Positions 55,068-64,000 of a stretch of 64,000 bases of DNA are shown here, one piece after another. Source of the DNA: Lineus longissimus. Its lineage: Eukaryota > Nemertea > Pilidiophora > Heteronemertea > Lineidae. Every line of letters begins with the position of its first letter. The stretch's first letter is position 1. The notes under the pieces were generated by a model. That model did not search any database and was not told the origin of the DNA. It worked only from the letters and a program-made list of their open reading frames with translations. The stretch spans positions 15,562,501 to 15,626,500 of the forward strand of contig NC_088320.1 of assembly GCF_910592395.1 (NCBI RefSeq), given 5' to 3'. A program made the position numbers and the translations under genes.

Positions 55068-55220
55068 GTACAGCATGTAGGATTGCTGCAGTATCTTTAT
55101 GATTTAGTACAGCATGTAGGATTGCTAGTATCTTTCTGATTTGAGTACAGCATGTAGGATTGCTGGTATCTGTGTGATTTAGGTCCAACATGTAGGATTG
55201 TTGGCAACAGCATGTGGGAT
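55068..55220 (+). repeat. Short tandem repeats in the Ngaro 5' region
   Basis: About five copies of roughly 37 bp built on ACAGCATGTAGGATTGCT with a variable GTATCTTTCTGATTT part. Noncoding. Confidence 0.75.
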
Positions 55221-55833
55221 TGCTTTGATATGTGAATAATAGTGTAGCACCAGGGGTGCTTATATTTAGTGTCTGAGTTGGTATCGGTAGTTATGGTACA
55301 TGATGTTGGATCATAGCTCCCGGGAATGGCTAGTAGGATGATTGGCGTCGGCATTTGAGAGTGTGTCGGTATCCTTATAATTTCTACAGCAGGGAGAGAG
55401 GCTGGCCTCGGTATTCAAAAACTTTAACACTAGCTAAGTATCGCGGTTGCTTTGTTGGCAAATAGTTACGATATCTTAGATTTGTTCATTTTCCTAGAGA
55501 AAGGTTATAATATCTCAGCATAGTTGGAGTGTTGTGAAGGAAGGAGGACAACACGGTTGTTGACATATAGTATAAAGCATAGTATATAAGGCTGGTTAGA
55601 GTAATCTGACACCTGTGCCACAAAGGAAATCGTAATGTACAGAACGGCACGGGATTAAATCCATTGTGTAGATGTCGGTATTACAACATGGTCAGGGAAG
55701 CTGTTATCGGGCCGGGCACATTTTTGCGCTCGTCAGAAATCTGCTATTGAGAAAACAACTTGGTTGCCACGGCCTTCAGACGATTGCGTAAGAGCTACAC
55801 ATAACTTTCTAAAACACCATTGTGAAGCTTGGC

Positions 55834-55840
55834 TATATAA
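55834..55840 (+). promoter_or_regulatory. TATA box of the Ngaro-like element
   Basis: GGCTATATAAGG lies about 70 bases before a consensus splice donor and about 160 bases before the gag ATG, a reasonable core promoter position. Inferred. Confidence 0.4.
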
Positions 55841-55905
55841 GGTGACGGGTAGACAGAGAGAGTCACTCATACGTCGAAACTCACGCGGTTCACGCGAATA
55901 TTCAG

Positions 55906-55997
55906 GTAAGTTCTACTTTCCCGGTTGGAGCTCGATTTCTGGGCGGGTCTCGCGGCACCGTACGAGAAAAGTTCTTATACTCCGGTATTTATTGCAG
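55906..55997 (+). other. Predicted 92-bp intron in the Ngaro 5' UTR
   Basis: Donor CAG/GTAAGT at 55,906 is a perfect consensus. The acceptor TATTTATTGCAG ends at 55,997, four bases before the gag ATG at 56,002. Confidence 0.5.
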
Positions 55998-56001
55998 TAG
56001 A

Positions 56002-57219
56002 ATGGTATTGCCACCAGTACTAAAAAGACGTCACTCCTTGAAGGATCGGGACATAGTCATTCAACTCGTCAAAAAGGTGAAGGCCAGTACAGAGGTACCC
56101 AAGGAGTGGGCGAGGTTACAGCCAGACAAAGGGTTGGAGGACCTAACGCAGGACGCCCTAGCCCAAGCCTTCACAGACATCACAGCGAAAGAGTCCGAAG
56201 ATTTTCTAGAATTAACGGATAGAGAGATGAACATCGTAAATTTAAGGATCTTGGTGCACTCGGCAATTCTTCTGGCGTATGAGATTGGTCAACCTAAGGG
56301 CCAGGATTTGGTAAGTGAGCATTTTCTGCGATCCTAATTAACCAATGTTAGTGTAGGCATTAGAGTAGCTCACCCCGAGCCCTGTCGTTATTCCCATCTG
56401 AGAATTGGGCAATAATAGTGGAACTAGATCGGCACCCTGTGCAAGTAACACCTTAGAGCATGTTTGTCAACGTGCCTTATCACTTACAATAATACATATC
56501 AAATAATACAACATGCTGTATTTCAGCTGGAGCTGATGGCTGGACCAAGTGCAGCTGGTACGACTATTCTGAAAGATGCTCTGACCCCTCTTACTCCGGT
56601 TACAATGGACCAGGATGTCAATACCCAGTCGGCAAAGAGCGAGGCCGTTAGAGTCATCAACGAAAAGGTACGAAGCGTGACGTTACAGAATAAACCTAAC
56701 GAATCCTATATATTGTTATTACTGGATGACTTGGTAAACCTCGCAAGAATAGCCCAAGATGCGAAGTTGCCTGTTTACGACGAGCTTGCCAGACAAGCTC
56801 GTAATCATCAGGGGAAAATGAAGTTATCCACATTTGTTTTGCAAGTATTAGGAGGAGGATCCTCGGATGCCATAGCCAAGGCATTAGCGAAATGTAAGCG
56901 CTCCTCGAGGGCGAAATCGGACAGCGATTCCGATAGTGATGAGGTGACCCGCAAACGTAAAAAGAAGTCGCCGGTGAGGCCACAGTCGCCACTGCAAGGT
57001 CTTTCACCTCAGCTCCACGATCAGTATTCCTCGGGGTATCCTTCATATGGAAGAGGTTATAATAGTGGTTATAATTACGGCAATTATAGACCTTATGGTC
57101 GGTATCCATATTCAAGAGGTGGTAGAGGTAGGGGAAGGCCTATGCCATGCTATTTTTGCGGGTCATTGGATCACCTCGTTAAAGACTGCCAGAAAATGAA
57201 AGAAGCACAACCAAAGTAA
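56002..57219 (+). CDS. gag: Ngaro-like gag with zinc knuckle, split by one intron
   Basis: Predicted join 56,002-56,310 and 56,527-57,219 (333 residues). The exon 1 end (QPKGQDL, donor TTG/GTAAGTGAGC) and the exon 2 start (LELMAGPSAAG, acceptor TGCTGTATTTCAG) meet in phase 0. The protein has a helical N-terminal half, a Ser/Asp stretch followed by basic KRKKK, a Tyr/Gly-rich region and Arg-Gly repeats. It ends in one CCHC knuckle, CYFCGSLDHLVKDC. It would bind RNA and form particles. Unspliced RNA would stop after 111 codons. Confidence 0.75.
56311..56526 (+). other. Predicted 216-bp intron inside Ngaro gag
   Basis: GTAAGT donor and TTTCAG acceptor. Removal joins two ORFs exactly in phase (309 coding bases before it, and the second ORF's natural start is upstream of the acceptor). 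Intron-containing retrotransposon genes are uncommon because reverse transcription of spliced RNA would erase the intron. Confidence 0.65.
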
Positions 57220-57441
57220 ATGTTAATACCACATTCACCTCAGTGTCATATATAAATAGGTTACTTAGGATCTTTTAACCCTCATCCCGGGGAGTCTTCG
57301 CCCTATGGAATTTATTTCCTGTGGGTTGAGGGTTGGAAGTCCTTCCCATACGCGATTATTTTCCCTTTTTCAGGGAGGAAGTATGCATGTGCCCGAGTGG
57401 GAAAAATCAGTTGAGTTAACCCATTGCGGGCGGCAAATAGT

Positions 57442-59639
57442 ATGAAAAAGACCCCGCGTTGGAGATTATTGAATGGGAAGGACATCCAACCCTCAACCCC
57501 AATCTCAGCTATCAGATTTGAAAGTGTAATAAAAGGTGGTTCTAGTTTCAACGTTCAGACATTGCCACTGCGGGACCCTGATACATTCGTAGCTGGAGGC
57601 CTACATAATCAAATTGATGAGTGGGAGAAGTTAATGCAATCTCGTTTAGATGATAATCCACCTAACGATACTCGAAGAGCATGGCTTGTTAATGGTGTCT
57701 CGGTTCAGGATATGTTTCGGCCGTTTATAGGAAAGTTTAAGGGGAAAGCTTACGACTCCGAAACACCGCCGTCTGCCTATTTTCCTAATGCTATTAATTG
57801 ACGGGATCACGCGTCATTTATTGCGTGTGAGCTTGAAAAGAGAATAGCTACGGGATCGATTAGCCTTGTAGGTAAACTCGATAACTGCCAGATGCCACGC
57901 ATTGTTATGCCTCTCACAGTGGAACCCTCCAAGCCACGCCTATGCCACGATGAACGTTATCTTAACCTATGGGTCAAAGATAATCATTTTCAATTGGAAA
58001 CTCTGCGTGATATTCATAGGTTGGTTCAGCATAACGCGAGAATGATAAGTTGTGATGATAAGTCCGGATACGACCATATTTTGTTGTCTCAAGATAGTAA
58101 AACTTGCTTCGGACTCCAATTCGGTGGGTGGGGTATGGTGTATAATACGTTGCCATTTGGTTGGAAGGCCTCGCCCTTTGTGTACCAATCTATTGGTATG
58201 CTTGCTACTTCATACATGAGGAGTTTTAATATTCGTACAACTCAATATATCGATGATTGATTTTCCGCTGAATCATTGAGTACGCTAGTATCTGAACATA
58301 CATTGTCAATTGAGATTATAAGGTATTCAGTTCTCGAGTTGCTCACTCGTCTTGGTTATACATTTGCGTTGCATAAAAGTAACCTAGGAGACCATTTAGC
58401 ATTGAGACATTTAGGTTTTATTGTGGATTCAGAGAAACAAGCATATATTTTGCCCGTAGACAAGAAAATATCATTTATGCAGCTAAGAGAAAACATATTA
58501 GCTTCTAAAATGATAGATATCAGGACTATGCAGCGGCTTGTAGGTAAATGCATTTCCATGTCGCTTGTAGTCCCTGCTGCTCGGCTCTACACTAATGAGA
58601 TGAATAATGCCATTTCGAGTGCCATAAAAAATACATAAAACCTCTTTCCTTTATCGCAACAGTTGAGGGAGGAAGTCGAACATTGGCGTTTTGTTGATGA
58701 TTGGGATGGGTATGTTAAGTGGCGACCAGAATACCACAAACAGGTGTTATTAGCAACAGATGCTTCTTTGTACAAATATGGAGCGGTAGTTCTGTCCGGG
58801 GATGTAAAGCAGTGCTGCATCTCGGATTTTTGGTGATCTGGCGATCATCGCCCAATCCATTTAAAAGAGGCGGATGCGTTGAGAAAAGCCCTCCAATCTT
58901 TAGAATCATCAATTGCTAATCACCGAGTTGATGTGTATACAGATAGTATGATATTGGTAAAAGCCTGGCATAGTCAGGGTGGCAGAGATATCAAGTTGGT
59001 AAATATAATGAAGGACATATTCCAGCTGATATTCAGGGTGGCAGAGATATCAAGTTGGTAAATATAATGAAGGACATATTCCAGCTGATATTCACAGACA
59101 ATGTAGAATTAAATTTGTCTTTCATAAGGTCTAAAGATAATCCGGCGGATACGCCATCAAGATCGCTTGATCTCTCCAACACTACGTTATCATCGAAAAC
59201 ATGGGAGAAAATAGAAAGGCGTTATGGGCCACACTCCATTGATTTAATGGCGCTGGACAGCAATGCGATGAAATCATCGGCTGGGCTTCCTTTGAAACAC
59301 TTTACTCCATTTCCTCTGCCGCAATCATCGGGTGTCAATGTATTCGCCCAGACGTTTAGTAATGATGAGAATTATTATGTATACCCTCCAAAGCAGCTCA
59401 TTGTACCTGTGTTTCAGCTCTTAATTGACAATAAGGTGAAATATTGTACTATGCTCTTGCCTGATGAGGGCACGACACCAGTATGGGCACCATTGTTAAT
59501 CATGTACAGACAGTCATCTCTGCTCGTAGGAGAAAGGGGTGATAAAGGGGTGTTACTCACTCCTTCAAAGCACGGCTTTGTTCCAGATGTAGTTGTGCCG
59601 TGTAAAATATTTGCTCATCGCTTGTCGTTTGCCTCGTGA
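57442..59639 (+). pseudogene. pol: Ngaro-like reverse transcriptase-RNase H, interrupted
   Basis: Starts near ATG 57,442 (MKKTPRWRLLNGKD). RT motifs: LTVEPSKPRLCHDERYLN, MISCDDKSGYDHILLS, FGWKASPFVYQS and the catalytic TTQYIDD at 58,237-58,257. RNase H reads LLATDASLYKYGAVVL and VDVYTDSMILVKAWHSQ. It is followed by the DIRS-type C-terminal domain (GPHSIDLMALDSN, CTMLLPDEGTTPVWAPLL). In-frame stops: TGA 57,799, TGA 58,258, TAA 58,636, TGA 58,834. A 59-bp tandem duplication (58,975-59,092) shifts the frame. The frame ends at TGA 59,637, two codons before sequence that is open with the recombinase. Confidence 0.85.
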
Positions 59640-59666
59640 TTCCAGGTGGCCGTTCCCCAACATGCT

Positions 59667-60869
59667 ATGGTCGCGGTTAATAGGGATGCTATTTTGAAAA
59701 GATTAGATTACCTAGAGAATCATTTTGGGAACAGTGCCGGGAAGAAACGATTGGATTCCATCAAGAATACGTTTGAGTTATTTCTGTCTTCGCTCCCCTC
59801 GAAACCGTCGATTGTGACATGTGGCCCTCAAGAAGTGTGTGAATTTTTAGTATGGAAAGATACCAAAGGTAAAACTAAGGTGCATGATTTTACGTGTCCG
59901 TTACTGGCCACACATGATGGCACTAAATGTTCTTGCCCTACCCGTTTTTCGTCAACCTCTGTCAAAAACATGATTCAGAGCCTGTCTGACATATTTCAAC
60001 AGGTGGGTAGGGGAAAGCTGTGGAATCACTCTACCTCGTCGGGTAACCCAAGTCATGCATCTCAGGTTATTAATTACTCTCAGCAAATTGCACTTGAACA
60101 GGCGAAATCACATGTAATGCCGAAGCAGGCAAAACCTATATTTATAGATAAGATCCGTCACATGTCTAAGTATATTCATAATCAGCTTTCGAGGCCGGAT
60201 ATTTCCTTAAGACAAAGATACGTATTGATAAGAGATCAGGCATTTTTCAAGTTGCAGTTTTTTGCGGGTGATAGAGCTTCCGATTTGTGTATTATTCCGG
60301 CACAAGAAGTTCGCCGGTTACCCGATGGCTCTGGCCTCCTCTTTTGTCATACTTTGACAAAAACCATTAGGGGTGGCAGGGGAAAGGCCAATAGGTTTGT
60401 GGTAAAGCGATGTGATGACAAGGTGATTTGCCCGGTGGAGGCACTCGATCATTATTTTCGATGGTGCAATGATCATGGGGTGGATATATCTGCAGGTTAC
60501 CTTTTCAGGATAGTCGATCAGTCTGGCAGGGTTTTGGATCAGAACGTTTCCTTTAGTTCCATGTATGATCGTCTTCGTGAGTATTTGGTCACTTTGGGTG
60601 TTTATGAGGGTGAAACATTACACAGCTTTAGAGCAGGTTGTGCAGTATTATTAGGCTTGTCTGGTGCTGTGGACGATCAAGATCAAATGAATAACCATAT
60701 GGGTTGGTTTTCTGACAAATCAGCTCCTTATTACAGTAGGGTAGAATCTGTGAGGGATGCGGCGGTGGTGGCGGGAAGGTTGTCCAAGTCCGTGTTGGAT
60801 GGCGGCAATTATGAGAAAATGTTTAATAAGTTCGTACATACAAATTTGCCCCCGGCATTTGATGCTTAG
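59667..60869 (+). CDS. Ngaro-like tyrosine recombinase, intact
   Basis: 400 residues from ATG 59,667, with in-frame open sequence back to TGA 59,639. It catalyses integration of the circular element. Catalytic residues are visible in order: Arg in FFAGDRASDL, His-x-x-Arg in ETLHSFRAGC, His in NNHMGWFSDKS and Tyr in SAPYYSRVES. The N-terminal half has a Cys-containing stretch, FTCPLLATHDGTKCSCPTRF, common in DIRS-class recombinases of marine animals. Length and motif spacing suit the family. It is the only undamaged gene of the element. Confidence 0.9.
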   Translation: MVAVNRDAILKRLDYLENHFGNSAGKKRLDSIKNTFELFLSSLPSKPSIVTCGPQEVCEFLVWKDTKGKTKVHDFTCPLLATHDGTKCSCPTRFSSTSVKNMIQSLSDIFQQVGRGKLWNHSTSSGNPSHASQVINYSQQIALEQAKSHVMPKQAKPIFIDKIRHMSKYIHNQLSRPDISLRQRYVLIRDQAFFKLQFFAGDRASDLCIIPAQEVRRLPDGSGLLFCHTLTKTIRGGRGKANRFVVKRCDDKVICPVEALDHYFRWCNDHGVDISAGYLFRIVDQSGRVLDQNVSFSSMYDRLREYLVTLGVYEGETLHSFRAGCAVLLGLSGAVDDQDQMNNHMGWFSDKSAPYYSRVESVRDAAVVAGRLSKSVLDGGNYEKMFNKFVHTNLPPAFDA

Positions 60870-60986
60870 ATCCTTCAGATGTTTGTTAAAAGCGATGGAA
60901 TTGTAGCCTACCAATCCTAGTCTGCGGTATGATAAGAGTGTATTTCTAAATGTTTCTATTATGAAATGCCAACTTCGATTGTACTA

Positions 60987-60992
60987 AATAAA
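60987..60992 (+). terminator. Polyadenylation signal candidate of the Ngaro-like element
   Basis: AATAAA about 115 bases after the recombinase stop codon and before the B1-A2 repeats. Confidence 0.4.
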
Positions 60993-61187
60993 TGTTCACA
61001 TTCTCATGTCCTATGTTGTACTCGTGACTACGTTGTATTAGCTTGTCGGTTAGCTGAAGATGAATAATAAAGGTCATTTGCTTCACAGATATTCTCCTTG
61101 TTTTATGATTAAGAATTGGGAGTTTTGGGTAGTATTGGGGGAAGATGGGACAATAAATGAATAGGGCATATTCGGTTGTACAGAATG

Positions 61188-61525
61188 TACGAGAATATGT
61201 ATGATGTTCCCCAATACTTCCCGGAATGAGAGGAGGGGATTGCACTTAGGGTGCTGGAACACCCTAAGTGACAATCCACGTGACGAATGACGTCAAACAT
61301 AGATTTGCTTGTTAAAGGGGCGTGGAAGCGCTGAAGTGAGCAAACGGCGGATAAATGGAAACTGGATGGTGGGACGAACATATGGGGCGAAGGACATGCT
61401 TTCCCCACCCACCCACCCATTTGGATAGATCCCTTCTCTTGTTCTATCATATCATACGAGAATACGTATGATGTTCCCCAATACTTCCCGGAATGAGAGG
61501 AGGGGATTGCACTTGGGGTGCTGGA
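61188..61525 (+). repeat. Ngaro B1-A2-B2 split direct repeats (right end)
   Basis: B1 (71 bp) and B2 (71 bp) start TACGAGAATA and end GTGCTGGA. A2 (55 bp) starts ACACCCTAAGTGACAATC and equals the element's left end. The B1-A2 joint also forms a short inverted repeat (CTTAGGGTG/CACCCTAAG). Confidence 0.85.
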
Positions 61526-62828
61526 AACCCAATGGTCGAATCAGACCAGACCGCCACACACCTTGGAGCAATATCTTTGCCTCCATTACAAAGGAGCTTA
61601 CAAAACCTACTGGGTCAAATATCCTGTAAAGAAGACTGAGGACTGTACGTTTCGAGCAGGAGAGATGAGTAACATGAGGTATTTGGGCACTGTCAAAGGT
61701 AAATCAATCTTCCTTACTCAGCTTCTTCATCCCCAGAACCTTTACTGCATCATCTTGCAAGTGGTTGGAACCCAGGTCTTGACAGAATTTGTCAATTAGG
61801 GCACTACTGTTCGAGTGACACTTAGCCAGTGTCATACCAGCATCACTAAATATGGCACAACCTTCATCAAACAGGTTACAAGTGTCAAGATCAGTGTCAG
61901 CTCCAGACAGCCAATCATCAACCAATACTTTCTCAGACAACTCCGCCACAACTAAAGAGGGGGGGGGGGGGTGGTAAGTAGCCAAGTGGTACTTTATGGT
62001 AGCATTCAGCAAGAAAGGGGAACTGCGATTACCAGAGAGTGCACGTAGCAGTTTCATGGTACGTACTGTTCCATTGCAATCCCACAGGAACCTGTGCGCA
62101 TTCTGATCCTCTGGGCAAACCTCTATTTGTAGGAAAGCTTCACTCACATCTGCAGTGAAAGCCACCTGCCTCCTACGAAATCTCAACAGGATCTCAACTT
62201 AGTTGGGCATAAGAGAAGGCCCAGTCTCAAGATAGTCATTCAATGACACATGGTTGTAGCCCTTGACTGAAGCATCAAAGACCGGCCTGACCTTTGAACT
62301 TGCAACGTTCTCTTTTACAACAGGTCTGTTGGACAAATAGAATACCGGGTAGGGTCCCGATATCTCTTCAGGAGGTACTTCGGCGATGAATCCCAATTTT
62401 TCATACTCACTGAAAACAGAATTGTACTTACATTTCAATTCTTGATCCCTTTCCAGTCTTCGATTCAGGGTAGCAATCCGCTTTCTTGCCATTGTTTCAT
62501 TGTTCAGGAGCACCCCAGGCCTGAAATCGCTTCGCCAGGGTAGGGTCACTTGATACCTACCATTACCAAACTTCACAGTGCCTTTAAACTTCTGAATCAC
62601 CGGGTCAGGGGGTGACTCCTCTCTTTTTGTGATACCAATCGATTCCAGCTCCCAGAGGCTGCGCAACGTCTGATCTGAAATTGTATCTAAACAAAGCAGT
62701 TGATGGTCAACATTTACAAGTGAATCAGAGCCAAGGTTCTGATTCTTCAAACAACCAGACAGAACCCAACCAAAGGAGGTCTGCTGAGCCACTGGGCCCT
62801 CCTTGTGACGCTTTAGACCTGGCTTCAT
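61526..62828 (-). pseudogene. pol: BEL/Pao reverse transcriptase, cut by the Ngaro insertion
   Basis: Reads TSFGWVLSGCLKN, then SLWELESIGITKREE, FGNGRYQVTLPWRSDF, KVRPVFDASVKGYNHVSLND, then ADVSEAFLQIEVCPEDQ (catalytic Asp) and KVLVDDWLSGADT (Asp pair, Leu instead of the usual Tyr). It ends at FDPVGFVSSFVMEAKILLQ and WRSGLIRPL right at the Ngaro border. Only one nonsense codon (TAA 62,201-62,199) breaks it. A run of 13 G (61,959-61,971) encodes a proline run. Confidence 0.85.
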
Positions 62829-63278
62829 CTATACCAATAAGAATATCAATCTCTTCCCCTGCTGAGCCTGGAGCAAGGAAGTAAGCAAACTCAAAGCCAG
62901 AGAAACCATTGAGTAACCGGTTAGGTATCTGGGGCCTCTGTAAGGGAGAACAGACTACAGGTACCTTAACAACCGAGATACATTCCAAATCAGTGCACCC
63001 TGGGCTGCATAATTCTAACTTGTACACATTATGCAACTTTCCCTGACCTGAGGTCTCCTTCCAAATGCGGAGAACTGAATGGGTATACCACCCGCCCATT
63101 TAGACTTTGTTTTGGTCACTAGACGAGACGACACATAGCTTCTATCTGAGCCACTGTCGAATAGCAGCGTGGCAACAGTGAACCCACTTTCACATTTCAC
63201 ACGAACTTTCGCTATCGGTAGCACGGTACGCATCCATTGAACTAGATAACATACTAGCATTAATCGAGGTTGCGGCAC
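62725..63278 (-). pseudogene. pol: BEL/Pao aspartic protease (retropepsin-like/DUF1758), frameshifted
   Basis: The active-site stretch ATLLFDSGSDRSYVSSRLV holds the DSG triad. After GGIPIQFSAFG the frame shifts near 63,060 to ETSGQGKLHNVYKLEL, SPLQRPQIPNRLL and EEIDILIGID, then shifts back near 62,830. Otherwise a normal layout between gag knuckles and RT. Confidence 0.8.
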
Positions 63279-63296
63279 TATCGCACACAGTCTAAA

Positions 63297-64000
63297 CTAG
63301 GATGTAGATTCAGAATTGTTGTCGCTACTGGAGCGACCGTTTCTATCCATTCTCGAATCCGTTTTCCGTCCCTTTGGTTTCTCGCACAACATTTGGTGAT
63401 GTCCACCATCACACTTAGAACACTTCGCACTACACGCACGCGCAAAATGTGCACCAAAGCACCGAAAGCACAATCGGTTCTTGCGTACCCATTCCTTGCG
63501 TTCTGACACAGAGACCTTCGTGAGATCCCAACACTTTGAAGTCGCATGTGCCTTGTGGTACACTCCACACTGTCATTTGTTAGACGGTGTACTAGTATGG
63601 AAAGCTCTTACGGTGGGCACTGACGTAGCATCTTCAGTTACCAGTTTCTCATCGGCTTTCATATCTTTGAAAGAGTCCGCGCTTTCTCTGCGCCGGATTT
63701 CACGTTTCAAAAACAGCAAAAGATAGTCGAGGTCGTCCTCGTGTCCTTCACCCTCCCTCGCCCATTCAAGCATTTCATCTTTAGGCAAATAAGGGAGTAC
63801 AACCGGGGTGAGAAACACGCCATATTGGTCCCCCTTATATCCAAAGCATCTAAACTGCGCAGATGTGACTGGACCTCGTCCTACAGTTTAGACAGTTGTG
63901 ACACCATGACCCCCTAGTATGGGAGTGGCTGCTCATTTTCAAGAGCGCCTGAATATGAGCGAATGCTATCGTTTCTTTCCGACCATAGCGATCCTCGAGA
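63297..64000 (-). pseudogene. gag: BEL/Pao gag with two zinc knuckles, partial at window end
   Basis: From the window edge: LEDRYGRKETIAFAHIQALL, then PVVLPYLPKDEMLEWAREGE and LLLFLKREIRRRESADS, typical of the BEL gag core. Two CCHC knuckles follow, CFRCFGAHFARAC and CSKCDGGHHQMLC. A TGA at 63,575-63,573 breaks the frame between the core and the knuckles, and the part nearest the edge is frameshifted. Confidence 0.8.

Larger units (their letters stand above)
54754..61525 (+). mobile_element. Ngaro/PAT-like tyrosine-recombinase retrotransposon (DIRS order), near complete
   Basis: Ends are split direct repeats. A1 (54,754-54,808) equals internal A2 (61,259-61,313); internal B1 (61,188-61,258) equals right-terminal B2 (61,455-61,525). 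B1 and A2 abut exactly, as expected for an element that circularises and integrates with a tyrosine recombinase. No target duplication is seen, which fits this class. Order: promoter, gag, RT-RNase H, tyrosine recombinase. Confidence 0.85.
50778..64000 (-). mobile_element. BEL/Pao LTR retrotransposon, unit C, interrupted and cut by window end
   Basis: Reading on minus from 64,000: gag with two zinc knuckles, aspartic protease, reverse transcriptase, then the Ngaro-like insertion (61,525-54,754), RNase H remainder, a repeat-expanded linker, integrase with a LINE-tail insertion, DUF5641, 3' UTR and 3' LTR. Frameshifts and stops show that it is no longer active. Confidence 0.9.

Noticed and set aside
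59646-59666. GTG start for the tyrosine recombinase
   Set aside because: The ATG seven codons later (59,667) is a better eukaryotic start; the upstream frame simply continues from the RNase H region after a TGA.

Overview
The window is repeat-rich animal DNA. There is no bacterial gene organisation. Spliced genes, an LTR retrotransposon of the BEL/Pao class, a tyrosine-recombinase retrotransposon of the Ngaro/PAT (DIRS) class, a non-LTR element, PIF/Harbinger DNA transposons and MITEs all point to a marine invertebrate. An echinoderm or related deuterostome is my impression, but a mollusc-like lineage is not excluded.

Layout. 1-2,418 is a 5'-truncated non-LTR retrotransposon (minus strand) whose ORF2 is fully open to the window edge. 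It abuts a Harbinger copy (2,419-3,870). Three tandem copies of a segment of about 8-9 kb follow: unit A (3,871-12,195, right end displaced to 30,916-31,700), unit B (31,701-40,381) and unit C (42,034-50,777). A second Harbinger (40,382-42,033) separates B from C. Each unit carries the same TIR element, a 39-bp satellite of differing length (about 16, 25 and 52 copies), a conserved 195-196-codon minus-strand ORF, paired plus-strand ORF relics, and a BEL LTR at the same TTAGT site. A PAN-domain exon follows that site in A and B.

The BEL insertion therefore predates the triplication. In A the two LTRs are at 12,196-12,387 and 30,724-30,915, with a deleted BEL body plus about 16 kb of foreign DNA between them. 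B is reduced to a solo LTR. In C the BEL element runs from 50,778 past the window end and is interrupted by a complete 6.8-kb Ngaro-like element (54,754-61,525) and by a LINE tail.

The foreign block inside the A-unit BEL (about 12.7-29.0 kb) holds two MITEs, a 97-bp minisatellite (17.9-20.9 kb) and the two best host-gene candidates. One is a two-exon small secreted peptide precursor on the minus strand (22,993 to 21,315) with a TATA box and polyA signal. The other is a divergent SAM-domain gene fragment starting at 23,700. They lie head to head, with duplicated CCAAT boxes between them.

The Ngaro-like element is well preserved: split direct repeats A1/B1-A2/B2, a TATA box, two predicted introns (5' UTR and gag), gag with a zinc knuckle, RT-RNase H, and an intact tyrosine recombinase. 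Its RT-RNase H frame is broken by TGA codons, one TAA and a 59-bp duplication.
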